Assembly (NCBI GenBank): GCA_934630905.1
Contig: CAKTXN010000015.1
Location: 1-27,975 of the forward strand
Length of the DNA stretch: 27,975 nt
Direction: 5' to 3'
DNA from: an uncultured Eggerthellaceae bacterium
Lineage (GTDB): Bacteria > Actinomycetota > Coriobacteriia > Coriobacteriales > Eggerthellaceae
The notes beneath the pieces are model-generated. The model was not told where the DNA came from. It did no database searches and saw only the letters and a program-made list of their open reading frames with translations. Made by a program: the position numbers and the translations under genes. Positions 23,594-27,975 of the stretch are shown here, one piece after another. Within the stretch, counting starts at the first letter, position 1, and each line of letters opens with the position of its first letter.

Positions 23594-24852
23594 CAGTTCT
23601 CCTTTGCTCGCAGAGCCGCGCGCCCCGCGTAGTGATTCCAAACGTCAACGGTATTCGGATGCAGCAGCATCTTTCTTCCCATCATACGCATTATCCAATA
23701 TTCATAAATGTTGAAGAAGAGCTCTTCCAAGCTCACCATGCCAATTTTAGCCCGTAGCTCATCAACCTCGGGATAAACCCTGTTCGGTTCAATGGCATCA
23801 GCGATATAGAGTACCATATCCAGGTCGCTCATGTCACATGCCGCCACGGTATGCCTGTCCATTGCACACAAAACGTCCGCAGGAACGCGAGGAAACGCCT
23901 TCCGTAGGGCAACCGGCGCCGTATGCGCATGCAAAACACGCGGCAACGCATTATACACAAACGGTTCAATTCTCATGCCCAGTTCATCGGCACGCTGCCG
24001 AATCCCCTGGTCATCGTATCCTTTATCCCAATCGTGCAGAATACCCGCCAAGCGCGCCTTGGCAACATCCACGCCGTATTCCTGCGCCAAGCGCACGCAC
24101 ATTTCCGCGACACCCAGGCAATGCTGGAACCGATGCTTGTTCACACGCTGTTGCAAATCGGCCTTACGCGCCTCGAAAAATTCATCGGAAAGCGGATCGT
24201 CAATGCCTTGCGGCTTAGGAAGGTACAACTGCTTCTCACGAATGATGCGCTCAACACCAGGGGGAACAAGCCGGCTGATATCTTCGCCCGCCAAAACGCG
24301 CGCACGAATATCGGTCGATGACACCAGGGGCGTTTGCGACTCCACGACCTCAAGCGAATATCCCGCGCCACGCAGCGCCTCCAACGTTTCAGACGCCACT
24401 TTTTGCCCGGCACGCGTGACAATCGCATAACTTGCCAAGCTGCGCAGCGTTTCCTGATCGCGCCAGCGCAGAAGCGTTGATGCGGAATCGGCACCCATAA
24501 TGAACACGAAATGCATATGCGGATGCTTCATTTTCGAAAGCTGGCGAAGCGTCTCGGCAGTATAGGTAATGCCGCCGCGCGTGACTTCCATGGCATTCAC
24601 GCTGAACTCGCCCACATCGCTCGTTGCGGCATAGCACATGGAAAAACGCACATCACCTGGCGTTATCTCTCGATCAAGCTTGAACGCCGGCGTTCCCGTA
24701 GGCAAGAACACCACTTCTTCCAGCCCAAGTTGTTCCATGGCAGCATGGGCCGCCACCAAATGCCCGTAATGGATAGGGTCGAAGGTGCCGCCCATAATGC
24801 CCACGCGCACATCTTGGCCTGCCTCAAGCTTTTTTCTTGTCTGTGCAAGCAT
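23593..24852 (-). CDS. nadD: NadD-YqeK fusion: nicotinate-nucleotide adenylyltransferase + HD-domain hydrolase
   Basis: 419 residues from the ATG at 24852 (AAAGGAG seven bases upstream; an upstream in-frame GTG is less likely). The first half (about 15-212) is NadD: GGTFDPIHYGH (21-31) and SSTDIR (178-183). It adenylates nicotinate mononucleotide in NAD synthesis. The second half (about 235-419) is a YqeK-type HD domain with H244, HD at 273-274, H308 or H310, H334 and D351. YqeK proteins cut diadenosine tetraphosphate symmetrically. In Bacillus the two are separate neighbouring genes before rsfS; here they form one chain. The linker 212-234 shows no stop or frameshift, so the fusion is real unless a sequencing error joined them. 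Confidence 0.94.
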   Translation of the reverse strand: MLAQTRKKLEAGQDVRVGIMGGTFDPIHYGHLVAAHAAMEQLGLEEVVFLPTGTPAFKLDREITPGDVRFSMCYAATSDVGEFSVNAMEVTRGGITYTAETLRQLSKMKHPHMHFVFIMGADSASTLLRWRDQETLRSLASYAIVTRAGQKVASETLEALRGAGYSLEVVESQTPLVSSTDIRARVLAGEDISRLVPPGVERIIREKQLYLPKPQGIDDPLSDEFFEARKADLQQRVNKHRFQHCLGVAEMCVRLAQEYGVDVAKARLAGILHDWDKGYDDQGIRQRADELGMRIEPFVYNALPRVLHAHTAPVALRKAFPRVPADVLCAMDRHTVAACDMSDLDMVLYIADAIEPNRVYPEVDELRAKIGMVSLEELFFNIYEYWIMRMMGRKMLLHPNTVDVWNHYAGRAALRAKEN

Positions 24853-24965
24853 TCCTGCTCTCCTTTTGTCCAGGCCCACCGCCTGGCCACGCGACCTGGC
24901 ACAATGGCCTGACTCATGATTACTTCCTGCCTTGGCTTATCGCCGAAACTTGCCACAAGGGCGCT

Positions 24966-26279
24966 CTACGCCCTGGTCTGCCCCGTGCCCGTAAGCAGAT
25001 ACTTGTACGACGTAAGCCCTTCCAAGGCGAAGGGTCCGCGCACGTGCAGCTTCTGCGTTGAAATGCCGATTTCCGCGCCCAGACCGAATTGTCCGCCATC
25101 GGTAAACGCGGTAGACGCGTTCACGTACACGCACGCTGCATCAACACCCAGCTGGAACGCCTCTATGGCAGCCGCGTCGGTTGCCACAATAGCCTCGGAA
25201 TGCTTTGTGCCGTATTTGTTTATGTGCGCAATGGCCTGTGTGACATCACCCACCACGCGAACGGCAATCTCGGGCCCCAAATACTCAGTAGCCCAATCGA
25301 CCTCAGTCGCTTGAACAGCAGAAACGCCACAGTACTTCGCTATGGCCAGTGTTGGGGCATCAGCATGCACCAACACGCCTTTCTCCGCAAGCGATGGCAA
25401 AATCATCGGCAAAAACTCATCCACAACAGATGCATCCACCAAAAGCGACTCTTCGGCATTGCACACGCCGTAGCGACGCGTCTTCGCATTCATCACAATG
25501 TCTCGCGCCATGGCCAAATCCGCCGATTCGTGCACGTACACATGGCAGTTTCCCGTGCCTGTTTCGATAACGGGCACTTTCGAACACTCCACGCAATGAG
25601 CAATAAGCCCTGCTCCACCGCGCGGAACCAACACGTCAACCAACCCGTGCAGCTGCATCAGAGCATCCGTGGCCGCATGATCGGTCGAGTCGATGCCAAC
25701 AATGCACGATGCCGGCAAACCAGCCCGCTCGGCTGCTTCCGAAAGAACGCGCCACAGCGCGCCCGTCGAGCGCACTGCCAAGCTGCCACCGCGCAGCACC
25801 ACAGCATTTCCCGACTTCAGACAGATGCCCGCAGCATCCACCGTCACATTCGGACGCGCCTCGTATATCACGGCAACCACGCCCAGGGGAACGGTGACGC
25901 GCTTCAAGTTCATGCCGTTATAAAGCGCGCGATTCTCAAGCACCCGGCCCAACGGGTCATCAAGCTTGACCAAGTCAAGCAACGCCGATGCCATATCGTC
26001 GATGCGCGCTTCGTCCAGGAACAAGCGATCAAGCAGGCTCTCTTTTGTGCTCGCTTGGCGTGCAGCGGCCATATCTGCTTCATTCGCGGCAAGAATGCGT
26101 TCCTTGTTCTCCTGAAGGGCAGAAGCCATTTGCTCCAACGCATGATTACGCTGCTCAAGCGATGAAAGCGTCAACACGCTCGAAGCCTCTTTTGCGGCCG
26201 TGGCAGCAGCTAGAACCATCTGCTCCAACGACTGTCCGCTTGAACACCGCTGGCCTGCGAACTCTTTCTCCAGAGACAT
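24966..26279 (-). CDS. proA: Glutamate-5-semialdehyde dehydrogenase (gamma-glutamyl phosphate reductase)
   Basis: 437 residues from the ATG at 26279, with AAGGAG six bases upstream. The longer in-frame version overlaps proB and is rejected. ALDH-like motifs: VIYEARPNVTVDAAGICLKSGNAVVLRGG (about 138-166), VPRGGAGL (218-225) and the catalytic cysteine C273 in RRYGVCNAEESLLV. It reduces gamma-glutamyl phosphate with NADPH in the second step of proline synthesis. It lies 40 bp after proB, which makes its substrate. 113 bp separate it from nadD. A short open frame with its own ribosome site begins there (ATG at 24917) and overlaps the nadD start. Confidence 0.96.
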   Translation of the reverse strand: MSLEKEFAGQRCSSGQSLEQMVLAAATAAKEASSVLTLSSLEQRNHALEQMASALQENKERILAANEADMAAARQASTKESLLDRLFLDEARIDDMASALLDLVKLDDPLGRVLENRALYNGMNLKRVTVPLGVVAVIYEARPNVTVDAAGICLKSGNAVVLRGGSLAVRSTGALWRVLSEAAERAGLPASCIVGIDSTDHAATDALMQLHGLVDVLVPRGGAGLIAHCVECSKVPVIETGTGNCHVYVHESADLAMARDIVMNAKTRRYGVCNAEESLLVDASVVDEFLPMILPSLAEKGVLVHADAPTLAIAKYCGVSAVQATEVDWATEYLGPEIAVRVVGDVTQAIAHINKYGTKHSEAIVATDAAAIEAFQLGVDAACVYVNASTAFTDGGQFGLGAEIGISTQKLHVRGPFALEGLTSYKYLLTGTGQTRA

Positions 26280-26319
26280 GCGCCGCTCCTTCCCTACGCG
26301 ATTTACGCTCAAAAACATC

Positions 26320-27678
26320 CTACTCGAATACAATCAATTCATCGCGATGAATGATGGGCTTATCGGCCAAACTCGATAGAAGGCGATTGTTCGCCAGCTG
26401 CTCGCGCGTGCGACCCAACGCAAGGGAAATCTCGTCGCTTGAAGCAGAAACACGCCCGCGAGCGAACAGATATCCCGAGCTATCCCGCACGTCAACAATG
26501 TCCTCGGCGTCAAACCAGCCCTCGATAGCGCAAATGCCCACCACAAGCAGCGAGCTTCCCTTGCGCTCAAGTGCCTGTTTTGCGCCATCGTCCACCACGA
26601 TTGCTCCCTTGGCGGAATCCCCCAGTGCAATCCATAATTTGCGCGGCGTAATCTCGTGCGGCTTTTCATTCGCAACAAAAAGCGTGCCCACGTTCCATGA
26701 AACGCTTGCGTCCCTTTGGATTTCGCAGGCTTCTTCAGGAGCGTTTTCCACGCTAGTCTCAAGGACTGCCTCCGAACACGAGCCGGCATAAACGTAATCT
26801 TCGGCCGCACGCCAAACAACCTGTTCAGAGCGTCCATTGCAAATAATCATGGGGATGCCGGCAGCCATAAGAACACGTGCGGCCTTGATCTTTGTTATCA
26901 TGCCGCCCGAACCTATCGTTGAGCCAGCACCTCCCGCTGCTGCCATAATGGTTTGATCGATGCGCGTCACGCGCGAAAGCAACTTCGCATCGGGGCAAGT
27001 GGAAGGATTCGCATTGTAAAGTCCCTCGATATCCGACAGGATTACCACCAAATGGGCATCAATCAAGCAGGCAACCAAAGCTGCCAGCGTATCGTTGTCG
27101 CCGAACTTGATCTGCTCAACGGACACCGTGTCGTTTTCGTTGACAATGGGAATAACATCCAGCTCAAGCAACCGCTTGAACGTGTCACGCGCATGAAGGT
27201 ATGCCACGCGATCAGCGGTATCGCGCCGCGTGAGCAGCACAAGCGAAGTTACCAGCCCGTGCGGCTCGAACGAGCGCGCATACGCCGCCGACAAGGCATT
27301 TTGCCCAACCGATGCAGCCGCCTGCAAACTGGGCATGTCGCTGGGGCGTTTGCTAATGCCGAGCGCTTCCAGGCCGCATGCAATGGCTGCAGACGTGACC
27401 ACAACCGGCTGCCACCCCTGGCTTTTCAACTGCGCAATCTGATCGGCGATATTTTGCATGTATGCGTAATCAATGCGCCCCGAGCCATCAGTAAGCGTCG
27501 AAGAGCCAATCTTGACTACAAGCGGTCCCCTGCTTGCGGGATGTTTTGCGGCCGCACGTTTCGCAGTGACACCGGCAATCCCTCCTTTGGCGGCAAGCCC
27601 GGCAACTGCACCCTTGACAGCAGCCCCAACGACTGCAACTCCTTCGGCAACACGCTTTTTATCGGCAGCTTTTCCCAC
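26320..27678 (-). CDS. proB: Glutamate 5-kinase with PUA domain and Ala-rich N-terminal extension
   Basis: 452 residues. The amino-acid kinase domain starts at about 52 with GPLVVKIGSSTL and includes VNENDTV and FGDNDTLAALVA, the glutamate- and ATP-binding parts. A PUA domain begins near 346 (RKLWIALGDSAKGAIVVDDGA). It phosphorylates glutamate, the first and usually proline-inhibited step of proline synthesis. Unusual features: about 50 residues at the N-terminus rich in Ala, Val, Gly and Lys, and about 35 extra residues between the two domains (around 305-340). The GTG start at 27678 is supported by AAGGA six bases upstream and by its 15-bp distance from obg. proA follows. Confidence 0.93.
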   Translation of the reverse strand: MGKAADKKRVAEGVAVVGAAVKGAVAGLAAKGGIAGVTAKRAAAKHPASRGPLVVKIGSSTLTDGSGRIDYAYMQNIADQIAQLKSQGWQPVVVTSAAIACGLEALGISKRPSDMPSLQAAASVGQNALSAAYARSFEPHGLVTSLVLLTRRDTADRVAYLHARDTFKRLLELDVIPIVNENDTVSVEQIKFGDNDTLAALVACLIDAHLVVILSDIEGLYNANPSTCPDAKLLSRVTRIDQTIMAAAGGAGSTIGSGGMITKIKAARVLMAAGIPMIICNGRSEQVVWRAAEDYVYAGSCSEAVLETSVENAPEEACEIQRDASVSWNVGTLFVANEKPHEITPRKLWIALGDSAKGAIVVDDGAKQALERKGSSLLVVGICAIEGWFDAEDIVDVRDSSGYLFARGRVSASSDEISLALGRTREQLANNRLLSSLADKPIIHRDELIVFE

Positions 27679-27693
27679 AACAGTTCCTTACCG

Positions 27694-27975
27694 TTATTCG
27701 TCCTCAGCTTCTTCGCCATCGGTTTCTTCGAAATGATGCAGATACGATGCCTCGTCCTGATAGGCAAGACAATCGTCGAACACTTCCTCAAGCTCCATCG
27801 GCTCGTAATCATTGAGCTCGTCGAATTCATCTTCGCCTGCAATACCCGCTTCGAACTCGAATGCGCGCTCCACAATGCGAATCTCGTCGCCATCGACAGC
27901 GCCCGCGCGAATCAGCGCCTTGTCCACGCCCATGCGCTTCAGACGATGCTGCAGATACGTAATGGCTTCCTCGTT
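27694..27975 (-). CDS. obgE: GTPase Obg, C-terminal end (cut by window edge)
   Basis: The last 94 codons are present, with an open frame to the window edge. The sequence matches the OCT domain of Obg: EEAITYLQHRLKRMGVDKAL, then GAVDGDEIRIVERAFEFEAG, followed by a long acidic tail rich in Glu and Asp. Obg is an essential GTPase in ribosome assembly and stress control. The G-domain is outside the window. The order obg-proB-proA-nadD-rsfS is a classic bacterial cluster, which supports the call. proB begins 15 bp after its stop. Confidence 0.88.
   Translation of the reverse strand, partial: NEEAITYLQHRLKRMGVDKALIRAGAVDGDEIRIVERAFEFEAGIAGEDEFDELNDYEPMELEEVFDDCLAYQDEASYLHHFEETDGEEAEDE

Overview
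The window looks like a conserved chromosomal stretch from a moderate-GC Coriobacteriia, most likely an Eggerthellaceae-type gut or oral anaerobe. This is inferred from gene content and order (obg-proB-proA-nadD/yqeK-rsfS; scpA-scpB-rluB-cmk-plsC-ispH-DUF512-der-plsY-gpsA), the very large 2-hydroxyacyl-CoA dehydratase activase-type protein, and the Ala-rich linkers. Genus cannot be fixed from the sequence alone. Almost all genes lie on the minus strand, so most transcription runs from high to low coordinates.

Layout, low to high coordinates. (1) 1-12468, minus: a long, tightly packed run read ABC-F ATPase, trmL, M50 site-2 protease, scpA, scpB, rluB, cmk, plsC, ispH, DUF512 radical-SAM-like protein, der, plsY, gpsA (the last cut by the window edge). 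It joins phospholipid synthesis (gpsA, plsY, plsC), isoprenoid synthesis (ispH), chromosome segregation (scpAB), and RNA and ribosome maturation (rluB, trmL, der, ABC-F). (2) 12639-12804: a tRNA-Val(CAC) unit with its own promoter and intrinsic terminator. (3) 12864-17468: one 1534-residue acyl-CoA dehydratase activase-related protein. (4) 17641-18690: trpS. (5) 18949-19761, plus strand: queD and a YkgJ-like Cys-cluster protein. (6) 19755-23146: an accessory-looking segment with a divergent pair, a UroD/MtaA-type methyltransferase (minus) and a PucR-type regulator (plus). It is bordered by three copies of a 33-bp palindromic repeat built as 11+11+11 bp, and it has two related inverted repeats in its promoter region and two strong hairpins in a 448-bp non-coding stretch. 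(7) 23147-27975, minus: rsfS, nadD-yqeK fusion, proA, proB and the C-terminal end of obg.

The strongest candidate for something undescribed is the 33-bp repeat family together with the uroD/pucR cassette it brackets. In all three places the repeat lies in the same orientation relative to the gene upstream of it. In two of them it overlaps or abuts the stop codon. Copies 2 and 3 are direct repeats flanking the cassette, and copies 1 and 2 form an inverted pair. The mechanism (mobile REP-like element, RNA 3'-end element, or protein-binding site) cannot be decided from this window.
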